This document shows, piece by piece, positions 39,233 to 48,322 of a stretch of DNA of 64,000 bases. The notes under the pieces are model-generated. The model did not search any database. It had not been told where the DNA came from and saw nothing but the letters and a program-made list of their open reading frames with translations. A program made the translations under genes and the position numbers. Position 1 is the stretch's first letter, and every line of letters starts with the position of its first letter. The stretch comes from Halotalea alkalilenta DSM 17697 (GTDB lineage: Bacteria; Pseudomonadota; Gammaproteobacteria; Pseudomonadales; Halomonadaceae): the NCBI RefSeq assembly GCF_000621205.1, contig NZ_JHYY01000024.1, positions 80,954 through 144,953 of the forward strand. The letters are read 5' to 3'.

Positions 39233-40051
39233 TTGGCCAAGATCATTGTAGTGACTTCAGGGAAAGGCGGCGTTGGTAAGACCACCAGCGCGGCAGCGAT
39301 CGCCACGGGGCTGGCGTTCAAAGGGCACAAGACGGTGGTGATCGATTTCGACGTCGGCCTGCGTAACCTCGACCTGATCATGGGCTGCGAGCGTCGCGTG
39401 GTCTATGACCTGATCAATGTGATCCAGGGCGAAGCGGGGCTCAATCAGGCGCTGATTCGCGACAAGCGGGTCGAGAACCTGCATATCCTGCCCGCCTCCC
39501 AGACCCGCGACAAAGATGCGCTGACCATCGAAGGGGTCGAACGGGTGCTCGATACCCTCAGCGAGGACTTCGACTACATCGTCTGCGACTCGCCGGCGGG
39601 GATCGAGCGCGGTGCCCAGCTGGCGATGTACTTCGCCGATGAAGCGGTGGTGGTGACCAACCCCGAGGTCTCCTCGGTTCGCGACTCCGACCGCATGCTG
39701 GGGCTGCTCAGCTCCAAGACTCGTCGCGCGGAGCAGGGCCAGGAGCCGATCAAGGAGCATCTGCTGATCACTCGCTATTCCCCGGATCGCGTGACCAGCG
39801 GAGACATGCTCAACCTCGATGACATCCGCGAGATCCTGGCGATCCCGCTGATCGGACTGATCCCTGAGTCCGAAGCGGTACTGCGGGCTTCCAACCAGGG
39901 CGTACCGGTTACCCATGACCAGCAAAGCGATGCGGGCCAGGCTTACTCGGATACCGTAGACCGACTGCTTGGCGAGGATAAGCCGCTGCGCTTCCACGAG
40001 CAGCAGAAGCGCGGATTCCTGAGCCGTATGTTCGGAGGAGGTCGCCGGTGA
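39233..40051 (+). CDS. minD: Septum site-determining ATPase MinD (TTG start)
   Basis: A 272-residue deviant Walker A ATPase. The start is TTG at 39233, eight bases after AGGAA, giving (L)[27 protein letters not shown] with the KGGVGKTT loop; the switch [23 protein letters not shown] and DSPAGIE follow. The C-terminal amphipathic membrane-targeting helix is [13 protein letters not shown]. MinD polymerises on the membrane, recruits MinC and oscillates under MinE. The minE GTG start overlaps its end, so the two are translationally coupled. Confidence 0.97.
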   Translation: MAKIIVVTSGKGGVGKTTSAAAIATGLAFKGHKTVVIDFDVGLRNLDLIMGCERRVVYDLINVIQGEAGLNQALIRDKRVENLHILPASQTRDKDALTIEGVERVLDTLSEDFDYIVCDSPAGIERGAQLAMYFADEAVVVTNPEVSSVRDSDRMLGLLSSKTRRAEQGQEPIKEHLLITRYSPDRVTSGDMLNLDDIREILAIPLIGLIPESEAVLRASNQGVPVTHDQQSDAGQAYSDTVDRLLGEDKPLRFHEQQKRGFLSRMFGGGRR

Positions 40052-40305
40052 GACTACTCGATTTCTTTCGCGGAGAAAGCAAGAAGACGGCGTCGGTGGC
40101 CAAGGAACGGCTGCAGATCATCGTCGCCCACCAGCGCGGGCAGCGCGGCCAGCCCGACTACATGCCAATGCTCGAGCGCGAGCTGCTCGAGGTGATCCGC
40201 CGCTACGTCGATGTCGATCAGGATGCGATCAGCATCAGCCTCGATCGTGACGCCGATTGCTCGATCCTCGAACTCAACGTGACGTTGCCCAACCAAGACA
40301 ATTGA
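40048..40305 (+). CDS. minE: Cell division topological specificity factor MinE
   Basis: An 85-residue protein starting at GTG 40048, overlapping the minD stop as GTGA. The N-terminal anti-MinCD part ([28 protein letters not shown]) contains both the membrane-binding segment and the MinD-contact helix; the C-terminal beta-rich topological domain follows ([13 protein letters not shown], then [19 protein letters not shown]). Length and order are normal. It stimulates MinD ATPase and drives pole-to-pole oscillation. Confidence 0.97.
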   Translation: MRLLDFFRGESKKTASVAKERLQIIVAHQRGQRGQPDYMPMLERELLEVIRRYVDVDQDAISISLDRDADCSILELNVTLPNQDN

Positions 40306-40356
40306 CGCGGGCGTGGCGGTCGCGTGTGACCGCCGCACCGCAGCAGGATCCTCGTA

Positions 40357-41814
40357 GTGCCCGAGCCAAGCTTCCTTTTCCACGACTACGAAACCTTCGG
40401 TGCCGATCCTCGGCGTGATCGCCCGTCGCAGTTCGCGGCGATCCGAACCGACGTCGAGTTCAACCAGATCGGTGAGCCCGAGGTGATCTACTGTCGTCAG
40501 GCGGATGACTATCTGCCTCATCCGCAGGCCTGCCTGATCACCGGAATCACCCCGCAGCAGGCCAACCGCCGCGGGCTGCCGGAGGCGGAGTTCGCCGCTC
40601 GCATCCAGGCGCTGATGAGCGTGCCGGGGACTTGCTCGCTTGGCTACAACACCCTGCGCTTCGATGACGAGGTGAGTCGTCACCTCTTCTACCGCAACCT
40701 GCTCGACCCCTATGGGCGGGAGTGGCAGAACGGCAATTCGCGCTGGGACCTGATCGATGCGGTACGCACCTTCTACGCGCTGCGTCCGCAGGGGATCGAG
40801 TGGCCGATGCGGGAAGACATGGAAGGCCGCAAGGTGCCGAGTTTCAAGCTCGAACAGCTCACTGCCGCCAACGGTATCGAACATGTTGGCGCCCATGATG
40901 CGCTCGCAGACGTACGCGCGACGATCGCGCTCGCTCGGCTGCTGCGCGAGCGCAACGCCAAGTTGTTCGACTACCTGCTCGGCCTGCGTGACAAGCATCG
41001 GGTCAAAGCGCTGCTCGACGTCGATACGCGCAAACCGATGATCCATGTCTCTCGCCGCTATCCTGCCGCTCAAGGCTGCAGCGCGCTGGTCGCGCCGCTG
41101 GCACGCCATCCCAACAATCCCAATGGGGTGATCGTCTGCGACCTGTCGGCCGACCCCGAGCCGCTGCTCGCGCTCTCGGCCGAGGAGATCCGCGCGCGGG
41201 TATTCGTCAGTCGAGCCGAACTGGCCGAGGGGCTCGAGCGGATTCCGCTCAAGGTGGTCCAGGTCAATCGCAGCCCGGCCCTGCTGCCGGTGAAGGCGCT
41301 CGACGAGAGCGCCGCTGCGCGCCTTGGCATCGACCGCGAGCGGTCCGAGGCCCACTGGCAGCGGCTGGCCCAGGTCGATGGGCTGGCGGCGAAGGTGGCC
41401 GAGGTGTTCGCCGAGCCGCCCCCCGAAGGCAGCACGGATCCCGATCTGATGCTCTATTCGGGCAGCTTCTTTTCGTCCGCGGACAAACGCGCCATGGCCG
41501 AGGTGCACCAGCATCTCGGCTGGGATCTGGTCGGACTCGATCCTATGTTCCAGGATCCCCGCCTGCCGGAAATGCTGTTCCGTATGCGCGCACGCAGCTA
41601 TCCCGAGACCCTCGAAGGGGCTGATCGCGAGCACTGGGACCAGCTGCGCTGGGAGCGTTTCAACTCGCCCCAGCTCTCCTCGTTGACCCTTCAAGGCTTC
41701 GCCCGCGAGATCGAGCGGCTCAATCGCGAGCCGCTGTCCGAGCGTGATCGCCAACTGCTGGAAGAGTTGGTGATGCACGTCGAAGCGATCATGCCCCCGC
41801 AAGCGTTCGAGTAG
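40357..41814 (+). CDS. sbcB: Exodeoxyribonuclease I
   Basis: A 485-residue 3'-5' single-strand DNA exonuclease of the DEDD superfamily that trims ends in mismatch repair and recombination. The exonuclease core opens FLFHDYETFGADPRRDRPSQFAAIRTD (first D and E), continues with LGYNTLRFDDEVSRHLFYRN (second D), and GAHDALADVRATIALARLL (H and last D). An SH3-like and helical C-terminal region follow, with the conserved YSGSFFSSADK and RMRARSYPETL. The start is GTG at 40357. It lies 51 bases after minE and ends before a terminator shared with the convergent protease gene. Confidence 0.95.
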   Translation: MPEPSFLFHDYETFGADPRRDRPSQFAAIRTDVEFNQIGEPEVIYCRQADDYLPHPQACLITGITPQQANRRGLPEAEFAARIQALMSVPGTCSLGYNTLRFDDEVSRHLFYRNLLDPYGREWQNGNSRWDLIDAVRTFYALRPQGIEWPMREDMEGRKVPSFKLEQLTAANGIEHVGAHDALADVRATIALARLLRERNAKLFDYLLGLRDKHRVKALLDVDTRKPMIHVSRRYPAAQGCSALVAPLARHPNNPNGVIVCDLSADPEPLLALSAEEIRARVFVSRAELAEGLERIPLKVVQVNRSPALLPVKALDESAAARLGIDRERSEAHWQRLAQVDGLAAKVAEVFAEPPPEGSTDPDLMLYSGSFFSSADKRAMAEVHQHLGWDLVGLDPMFQDPRLPEMLFRMRARSYPETLEGADREHWDQLRWERFNSPQLSSLTLQGFAREIERLNREPLSERDRQLLEELVMHVEAIMPPQAFE

Positions 41815-41851
41815 CGCCCTGCGCAGACGTTTCCCTTTGCTTTGCCGCATG

Positions 41852-41883
41852 AAAAAGCGCCCCGGTCTTCATGGACCGGGGCG
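41852..41883 (-). terminator. Intrinsic terminator of the pitrilysin gene
   Basis: Stem CGCCCCGGTC / GACCGGGGCG with a six-base loop; the T run lies on the minus strand (CTTTTT), so it mainly serves the minus-strand gene, though the hairpin sits between convergent genes. Confidence 0.8.
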
Positions 41884-41897
41884 TCTGCGCTGATTGG

Positions 41898-44792
41898 TTA
41901 GCGTGGCAGAGGAGACAAGGTTTCGCTCTCGGTATAGGCGTCGTCGTTGTCTGGCTCCTGCGGGTCGGCTGCGATGTCGAAAGCTGGCGCCTGGCGAAGC
42001 GCTTGCCAGGCCGCCTTGATCTGCTCGGCATCGAGTGCGTCGACCGCAGCGGCCAGGCGCTTTTGGCGATCGAAGTCGGTCCAGCCGAACGAGAGCTCCC
42101 GCCACTGCCGGTTGGTCATCTCCGACAGGCTCTGATCACGCTCTAGCAGCGAGGAGCGCACCGCGGCCTTGAAGGGCGTCAGCGCCTGGTCGTCGAGCGC
42201 TTCGATGCTGGGAGTGAACTGATCGAGGAAATCGTCCATCCGCTCGAACAGCGTCTCGCTCGATTGCCCCGGCGACTGGATCAGCATCGCGATCCCTGGG
42301 GCATCGAGCAGCGCCATGTAGCGTGCGCTGACGACGTAGCCGAGCTGTTGGCGGGTGCGCAGTTCGGTGTAGAAGGGCGCCTGGATCAGCTGGCCTATCA
42401 CCGCTAGCTGCGCTTGGGACTCGGCTGAGCGATCGGGCCCCTGAAGGTAGCGCAGCGCTCCCGAGTCGTTGCGATCGGTGGCGGGGCGCAGCACTGGCAT
42501 GTCGGCGCGCACTGCCAGCGGCACCAGTTCGGGGATCGCATCGAGCGGCCGTCGCGGTGCCAGCCGCTGGTCGAGCATGTCGCCCACCGCGATGGCGTCA
42601 TCCTCGTTGAGGTTGCCGATGGTCAGAGCCTGGACGTGGAGCGACTGAAGCCAGGTGTCGCGGAACGTGCGCAAGTCGTCGAGATCGATCCGTTCCAGCG
42701 CCTCGAGACGCTGGGTGGTGGTCCACTGGGGGCTGATCAAACGCTCGGCGAGACTCGAGCCGAGGCGCTGGTAGAGGGGCATCTGGCGTTCGTTGCGCAG
42801 TTCGTCCTCGAGATCGAGCCGGATCCTGGCGAAGTTCGCCTCGTCGATCTCTCCTTCGCGCAGCTGATCGACCAGCTGGCTCAGCACGCCCCGTTGATGA
42901 TCGCGCCAGCCCGACAGGCTCAGGGTGATGCCTCGGCCATGGGCATAGGCACCGGCCGACTGACCTGCCAGCGTCGCGGGATAGAGCACTTCCGAGAGGC
43001 TATCGTTGAGCCAATCGGCGAGCAGTTCGGTGAGCACCTGCTGGCGCGCGTCGCGCGTCGCCTCCGGGCTCATCAGGCTGATGCGCCATTCGGCACGGGG
43101 GGTGCCGAAGCCCTGATCCCCCCGGTACCAGAGATCGAGCCCGGGGCGATCGACCAGCCGGCGGGGGCGGGTGTCGTCGACCGGCAGCAGCGAGAAATCG
43201 CTGGCGATGAATGGGTTGGCACCAGGAAGCGCCAGCCCTTCGAGCGGCCTGGCCGCCGGCCACTGGCTCATCTTGCTCAGCGTATAGGGGGCGTCGAACC
43301 AGGGGGAGCGGGATTCTCCTTGCACTTCGGGACCTGCGTACACACGCAGCAGGTTGTCCGGTGTCAGGGCGCGCAGGTAGTCATCGATTACCCCCGCATC
43401 GAAGCGATCCATACGGTAGGGGGCGACATTGATCTCGCTGAGCGGAAGGCGCGACATGGCCAGGGTCAGGCCCACCGCGCGATCGGCACCCGAGCCATTC
43501 TGGGCGAAGCGGAACTGCTGGGCCAGCAGCGCCGCCTGCTCGTCGAAGCGCCAGCGCTGGGGGGGCTGGGCACGCAGCATATCGAGGTAGGCGAACAGCG
43601 TGGCCTGGATCTCATCCTGGTGCTGGGTGCCCTCCGGAGTGAGTTCGATATCGATACCCAGTATCGCCTCCTTGCCATCTCCACCCTGGACGCCCGCCGA
43701 CAGCGCGTTGGCCCAGCCCCGGTCGCGCAGCGCGGCGAGCAGGCTGCCTTCGCCCTCGTGGCCGAGCAGGTCGCCGAGATAAGCGTCCGGACGCTCGCGC
43801 GGGAACCGATCGGGATCGGGTACCGGGAAGCTGAAGCTCAGGCTGCGTTGGTCGGCGAGCGTCTGGACCTCGAGCTTCGCTGGCAGCTGCCCTTGGGTGA
43901 ACATCGGAGCATCGATCTCCGGCGCTTTCAGTCCGCGATCGGGAACCTGCTCGAAGCGATCCCGTACCAGCGCTTCCAGCTCGTCCAGCGGCTGTGGCCC
44001 GACCACCGCCAGGTGCATGACGTTAGCGTCATAGTGGGCACGGTAGAACTCCAGCAGTCGATCGCGTAGCGATGTCTGACCATCGACCAAGGTGTCGATG
44101 CTGCCGACCGAGAAACCGGAGAAGGGGTGCTCCGGGTTCATCGCCTGGTTGGTGGCGTCGTTGATCCGGCGGGAATCGTCGCGGATGCGGGCACGATATT
44201 CCGAATCGACCGCGTGGCGCTCCCGGTCGACGAATTCGTCGTTGAACTGCGGCGAGATGAAGAACTGGCTGAAGCGGTCCAGTGCCCCTTCGAAGGCATC
44301 GGGGGTGATATCGAAGTAGAAGTTGGTATCGCGCGGAGCGGTGAAGGCGTTGTGGCTGCCGCCGTGGCGGGTGAGGTAATCCTGATAGTCGGCGGCGTCC
44401 GGATAGCGCTCGGTGCCGAGAAACAGCATGTGCTCGAGGAAGTGGGTAAGCCCCGGCATGTCCTTCGGATCGAAGGCGCTGCCCACCGAGACGTCCATCG
44501 AAGCGCTGGCGCGATCGGCGCGAGGGTCGTGCACCAACAGCACTTCTAGGCCGTTGTCGAGCCGCAGGGCGCGGTAGTCGGCGCGGTCGTTCGGGCTCTT
44601 TATCACCTCGAGCGACTCGGGTGAATAGGCCGGCAGTGCGAAGTCCTCGAGCGCCTCGGGACTGGGCTGGGAGGGCTGTTCGGCGACCGCCGGGCCGGCG
44701 AAAGGCTGGGCCAGCCCGATGCACAACAGCGCAGTGGCCAGCATCCGGCGCGGTTTTGGCCGGGGCGGGTGATCGGTGGAGAGTCGCAGCAT
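41898..44792 (-). CDS. ptrA: Periplasmic zinc protease, pitrilysin type (M16A)
   Basis: A 964-residue insulinase-family protease, close in length to E. coli protease III. The inverted zinc motif HFLEHMLFLGTERYP (HxxEH) lies near residues 117-131, in the expected context GLTHFLEHMLF, with the distal Glu expected in ERHAVDSEY further on. A signal peptide MLATALLCIGLAQPFAGPAVAEQ follows a short basic start, placing the enzyme in the periplasm, where it degrades small peptides. Four M16 repeats are expected from the length. It lies 80 bases downstream of the SRAP-like gene on the same strand. Confidence 0.92.
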   Translation of the reverse strand: MLRLSTDHPPRPKPRRMLATALLCIGLAQPFAGPAVAEQPSQPSPEALEDFALPAYSPESLEVIKSPNDRADYRALRLDNGLEVLLVHDPRADRASASMDVSVGSAFDPKDMPGLTHFLEHMLFLGTERYPDAADYQDYLTRHGGSHNAFTAPRDTNFYFDITPDAFEGALDRFSQFFISPQFNDEFVDRERHAVDSEYRARIRDDSRRINDATNQAMNPEHPFSGFSVGSIDTLVDGQTSLRDRLLEFYRAHYDANVMHLAVVGPQPLDELEALVRDRFEQVPDRGLKAPEIDAPMFTQGQLPAKLEVQTLADQRSLSFSFPVPDPDRFPRERPDAYLGDLLGHEGEGSLLAALRDRGWANALSAGVQGGDGKEAILGIDIELTPEGTQHQDEIQATLFAYLDMLRAQPPQRWRFDEQAALLAQQFRFAQNGSGADRAVGLTLAMSRLPLSEINVAPYRMDRFDAGVIDDYLRALTPDNLLRVYAGPEVQGESRSPWFDAPYTLSKMSQWPAARPLEGLALPGANPFIASDFSLLPVDDTRPRRLVDRPGLDLWYRGDQGFGTPRAEWRISLMSPEATRDARQQVLTELLADWLNDSLSEVLYPATLAGQSAGAYAHGRGITLSLSGWRDHQRGVLSQLVDQLREGEIDEANFARIRLDLEDELRNERQMPLYQRLGSSLAERLISPQWTTTQRLEALERIDLDDLRTFRDTWLQSLHVQALTIGNLNEDDAIAVGDMLDQRLAPRRPLDAIPELVPLAVRADMPVLRPATDRNDSGALRYLQGPDRSAESQAQLAVIGQLIQAPFYTELRTRQQLGYVVSARYMALLDAPGIAMLIQSPGQSSETLFERMDDFLDQFTPSIEALDDQALTPFKAAVRSSLLERDQSLSEMTNRQWRELSFGWTDFDRQKRLAAAVDALDAEQIKAAWQALRQAPAFDIAADPQEPDNDDAYTESETLSPLPR

Positions 44793-44872
44793 GCTGTTTC
44801 CTGATCCGTAGTCTTGTTGGAGGCCGGTGACGCGGTGGAGATCGCCTTGCCCGATGTTTTAAAAGTGCCGCT

Positions 44873-45568
44873 TCACTCCCTATCGATGCGCATCGGGCCG
44901 ATCGGCCGGGCGCAGTGCCACTCCTGGCAGCGCGGATCATTGATCGCGCGCTCGACCGGGAAGGCACCGAGCGCCCCTGGCGTGGCTGGTACGAGCAGCG
45001 CTCGAGCCTCGGCCGACGGCGTCGACGGGGAGAGCCAGGCCTGTAGCCGCTCCCCGTCGAGCAACGCGGGAAGCCGGTCGCTGAGCTGTGTGATCGCTCC
45101 CTGCGATGGCACGGTGACCAGCGCGGTGGAGTCGAAGCTTCTCCCCCCCGGGCGCGGGTAGCTGCACCAGATGGCAGCGAGCAGCAGCGGCGAACGATCC
45201 ACCCGGGTGATCAGAAACGGCTGCTTGCCCCGAACCCCCGCCATCCACGCATAGATACCCGTGACCGGTATCGCGCAGCGCCGGGATAGGAACGCCTCCC
45301 GGAACATCGGGCGCTGCTCGAGGGATTCGGCGCGAGCACAGTGGGGGGCATGATCGAGCACCTCGAGCCAGGCCGGAGTGAGACCCCAGAACGCCTCGGC
45401 CAGTTCCAAACTATCGATCGATGGCGTTTGCGGTGCGAAGCGCAGGATCGACAGCGGCCTGCGCGGCGCGAGGTTGGGGCTTCTTACCAGCGGTTGGCGG
45501 ATGTGCGGGACGAGCGGAGCACAAAGCGTGGCAAGGTCGATATGATCGACATGTAGGCGGCCCGCCAT
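44873..45568 (-). CDS. SRAP-family (YedK/HMCES-like) protein lacking active-site residues
   Basis: A 231-residue protein with the SRAP fold pattern: NLAPRRPL near residue 32, EAFWGLTPAWLE near 59, ARAESLEQRPMFREAFLSRRCAIPVTGIYAW at 78-108, and KQPFLITRV near 115. SRAP proteins normally use Cys2 to crosslink to abasic sites, helped by an Asn, a Glu and a His. Here residue 2 is Ala (GCG), the Asn in the NAR motif is Cys77 (HCARAE), the Glu of xFEW/YEW is Ala107, and the His before (D/x)R(x)P is Ser163 (QLSDRLP). The start at 45568 has a perfect AAGGAG, so the N-terminus is certain. A DNA-binding or scaffold role is possible; abasic-site crosslinking is not expected. Confidence 0.8.
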   Translation of the reverse strand: MAGRLHVDHIDLATLCAPLVPHIRQPLVRSPNLAPRRPLSILRFAPQTPSIDSLELAEAFWGLTPAWLEVLDHAPHCARAESLEQRPMFREAFLSRRCAIPVTGIYAWMAGVRGKQPFLITRVDRSPLLLAAIWCSYPRPGGRSFDSTALVTVPSQGAITQLSDRLPALLDGERLQAWLSPSTPSAEARALLVPATPGALGAFPVERAINDPRCQEWHCARPIGPMRIDRE

Positions 45569-45659
45569 GCGGTCTCCTTGAGGTTAGGACGTGGCAACTC
45601 GCGCGCAGCGGTCGAGACGATCGAAGTGTTGCGTTTGCGGAGTGTATCGATATGCTACG

Positions 45660-45672
45660 GAAACAGTGTTTC
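45660..45672. promoter_or_regulatory. Palindrome upstream of the TetR/MFS-acyltransferase operon
   Basis: GAAACAGTGTTTC is a perfect palindrome around a central G, 42 bases before the TetR start, in the gap shared with the divergent SRAP-like gene. It is a candidate TetR operator. Confidence 0.45.
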
Positions 45673-45714
45673 TCTATGTTAAACTGCACGCATTCTGATT
45701 ATCAGGGGTCGACG

Positions 45715-46329
45715 ATGGCTCGTCCACGGCAGCATGCACCAGAGGCGTTGCATGCACAGGTGATGGCTGCGTGTGACGAATGGCTCGAGACACAGCCAGC
45801 TCACTCGCTTTCCCTGCGCGCCCTGGCGCGGGAGATTGGCTGTGCGCCCAGCACCCTGTTGAAGCTGTACGGCAGCTTCAACAATCTCCTCCAGTACGTC
45901 AATGTCGAGACCTTGAAGGCGCTGAGCGAAGGTATCGAGCTCAGCGCCTGTGCCGTGCCGGAGGAGCGTCTCGGCGCCCTGGCCCACGCCTACTGGCGTT
46001 TCGCCAGCCTGCATCCGCACCGTTGGCAGCTTTTGTTCGAGTATCCGCTGGCCCAGGAGGGTGAACTCGACCAGCGCCAGAGCCAGGCGATCGAAGCGCT
46101 GTTCGTGCGCGTCGAGGCGACCCTGCGTGAGCTGCGCCCCGGGCTCAACGAGGCCGATGCCAATCGCCTCGCCCGTACCCTCTGGGGCAGCGTCCACGGC
46201 CTGGTCCAGCTGGGTATGACCCAGCGTCTCGGCTATAGCCAGGGGCGCCCGGTCGAGGTTACCGATCTGCTCGACCAACTGCTCGCCATGACCCTCGCCG
46301 CGCTTGGTGCGCGCTCGTTGAGCCCATGA
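45715..46329 (+). CDS. TetR-like transcriptional regulator
   Basis: A 204-residue regulator starting MARPRQHAPEALHAQVMAACDEWLETQPAHSLSLRALAREIGCAPSTLLKLYGSFNNLLQYV, a TetR helix-turn-helix in which the usual Y-x-H/Y-F of the recognition end reads LYGSFNNLL. The C-terminal part (LAHAYWRFASLHPHRWQLLFEYP ... TLWGSVHGLVQLG) has the WHG-type signature of TetR C-terminal domains. ATG 45715 follows AGGGG. It overlaps the next gene by four bases (ATGA), so it is co-translated with the MFS-acyltransferase protein and probably controls it. Confidence 0.9.
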   Translation: MARPRQHAPEALHAQVMAACDEWLETQPAHSLSLRALAREIGCAPSTLLKLYGSFNNLLQYVNVETLKALSEGIELSACAVPEERLGALAHAYWRFASLHPHRWQLLFEYPLAQEGELDQRQSQAIEALFVRVEATLRELRPGLNEADANRLARTLWGSVHGLVQLGMTQRLGYSQGRPVEVTDLLDQLLAMTLAALGARSLSP

Positions 46330-48245
46330 ACGCAAGGCCCGAGATCGACGGTCTTGATGCGAGTGCGCCGGGACTGATGGGGTCGCGCCACTTCGCGCCC
46401 TTCTTCTGGACCCAGGCGCTCGGTGCCTTCAACGACAACGTCTACAAGCAGCTTCTGTTGCTGTTGCTCACCTTCGTCGCCGTGCCGATGCACGGTTGGG
46501 ACGCTGGGCTGGTCAACAACCTCGCCGCTGGGCTCTTCATCCTACCGTTTCTGCTTTTCTCCGCATGGGGCGGAGCGCTGGCCGATGCGGTCGACAAGCG
46601 CCGCTTGATCCGCGCGCTGAAATGGCTGGAACTGGTGACCATGCTCGCGGCGGCGATGATGATCTGGTTCCAGGCCTTCGTCGCGCTCCTTTCGCTTTTG
46701 TTCCTGGCCGGCGTCCAAGCGGCGCTGTTCGGCCCGGTCAAGTACGCGATCCTGCCCCAGCACGTGCCGCGCTCCCGTTTGGTCAACGCCAATGCTTGGG
46801 TCGAGATGGGCACCTTCATGGCGATCCTGCTCGGCACGCTGCTCGCTGGAGCGCTGGTCGCACTACCGCAGGGGATCTCGGTATGGGCGATGGGGGCGAC
46901 GCTTGTGCTGGTGTCGCTCTGTGGCCTGGTCGCGGGTTACCAGGTGCCGAGCGCGCCGCCGGTGAGTTCGCAGCGGGTCACCTGGCGGCCGCTCAGGCTC
47001 AGCCGGGAGGTGTTGAGCTCGGCCTGGCGGCAACCGCGGATCTTTCGTGCGCTGCTCGGCATCAGCATCTTCTGGCTGCTGGGGACCAGCTATCTGACCC
47101 AGTTGCCGCTGTGGGTCGACGTGATCATCGGCGGCGACGGCGGCGTGGTCAGCTTCCTGCTCGCGGCCTTCGCGATCGGTATCGGTCTTGGCTCGCTGCT
47201 CTGCGCAAGGCTTTCGGCCGGGCGTCTCGAAGTGGGGCTGATCCCTCTCGGCGCGCTGCTGATCGCCCTGGGTGGTTTCGACTTCGCCCACCATGGCCCG
47301 TTCGGCGGCGATGAAACGCTCAGAGGACTCGGCGAGCTGGTGGGTGAGCCGCGACTATGGTGGATGTTCGCCGACCTGGTAGTGATCGGCATCGGGGGAG
47401 GGCTCTACATCGTGCCGCTCTACCTGATCGTCCAGATCGGTAGCGACGAGGGCGAGCGAGCGCGAATGATCGCCGCCAACAACGTGCTCAACGCATTGTT
47501 CATGATCCTCGCCGCGGGACTCGGCATCCTGGTACTGAGCGTGCTCGGCGCCTCGTTGAACTGGTACTTCACCCTGATCGCGGCGATTTCCCTGGCGGTC
47601 GCGGTGATCTGTTCGGTGGCGCGTCCGCGGCCGCTTTTGCGGATTTGCATATTCATCGCGCTGCGCTTGGGCTACCGGCTGAGTCTCGAGGGGCGTCGCC
47701 ACATTCCCGACTCAGGGCCTGCGATAGTCGTCTGCAACCACGTGAGCTACATGGACGCGCTGCTGCTGGGCGGTACCAGCCCTCGCCCGCTGCGCTTCAT
47801 GATGGATAGCCCGGCTTATGAGTCGCCCTGGCTCAACTGGTTCTGCCGGATCGTCGGGGCGATCCCCGTCGATCTCGACAAGCGCAGCCCGACCGATTTG
47901 CGCCGGGCGCTGAACGAAGTCAGCATCGCCCTGCGCCATGGCGAGGTGGTGATGCTCTTTCCCGAGGGGCGGCTGACCCGGGATGGGAGTATCGACGAGT
48001 TCCGTCGCGGGGTGGAGCTCATCCTGCGCCGTGACCCGGTGCCGGTGGTGCCGGCGGCGATCTCTGGGCTCTGGGGCTCTTGGGGCTCCTATCATGCCGG
48101 GCGTCCGTTCAAGCGCTGGCCGAGCCGGCTACGCCGGCGAGTGAGGCTTGGCTTCGGCCCGCCGCTGCCGGCCTCCTGCATCGATCGCCATTACCTGCGC
48201 TCGGAGGTGGTGAGGCTCAAGCAGCGGCTCGACGAGCAGCGCTGA
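46326..48245 (+). CDS. MFS lysophospholipid transporter-acyltransferase fusion
   Basis: A 639-residue protein with two parts. Residues 1-430 form a 12-helix MFS transporter beginning FAPFFWTQALGAFNDNVYKQLLLLLLTF, which resembles LplT lysophospholipid flippases. Residues 440-639 are a PlsC-type acyltransferase with NHVSYMDALLLGG (NHxxxxD) and MLFPEGRLTRDG (FPEGxxxR-like) boxes. In E. coli these roles are split between LplT and Aas; here the acyl-ACP synthetase domain of Aas is missing. The likely role is import and reacylation of lysophospholipids at the inner membrane. A strong hairpin follows. Confidence 0.88.
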   Translation: MNARPEIDGLDASAPGLMGSRHFAPFFWTQALGAFNDNVYKQLLLLLLTFVAVPMHGWDAGLVNNLAAGLFILPFLLFSAWGGALADAVDKRRLIRALKWLELVTMLAAAMMIWFQAFVALLSLLFLAGVQAALFGPVKYAILPQHVPRSRLVNANAWVEMGTFMAILLGTLLAGALVALPQGISVWAMGATLVLVSLCGLVAGYQVPSAPPVSSQRVTWRPLRLSREVLSSAWRQPRIFRALLGISIFWLLGTSYLTQLPLWVDVIIGGDGGVVSFLLAAFAIGIGLGSLLCARLSAGRLEVGLIPLGALLIALGGFDFAHHGPFGGDETLRGLGELVGEPRLWWMFADLVVIGIGGGLYIVPLYLIVQIGSDEGERARMIAANNVLNALFMILAAGLGILVLSVLGASLNWYFTLIAAISLAVAVICSVARPRPLLRICIFIALRLGYRLSLEGRRHIPDSGPAIVVCNHVSYMDALLLGGTSPRPLRFMMDSPAYESPWLNWFCRIVGAIPVDLDKRSPTDLRRALNEVSIALRHGEVVMLFPEGRLTRDGSIDEFRRGVELILRRDPVPVVPAAISGLWGSWGSYHAGRPFKRWPSRLRRRVRLGFGPPLPASCIDRHYLRSEVVRLKQRLDEQR

Positions 48246-48259
48246 CAGAGTGATGAACG

Positions 48260-48295
48260 GCGACGGCCAGGCGGGGGAATCCGCCTGGCCGTCGC
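48260..48295. terminator. Hairpin between the acyltransferase fusion and kinase genes
   Basis: A perfect 15-base stem (48260-48274 with 48281-48295) and a six-base loop lie between two convergent genes; the T run is weak. Confidence 0.65.
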
Positions 48296-48322
48296 TTCGT
48301 GTGCGTGGTCGGAAAGGGTGGG

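Noticed and set aside
42636..44069. A 477-codon plus-strand frame opposite the pitrilysin gene
   Set aside because: Shadow frame; the minus-strand protease has the zinc motif and a signal peptide.
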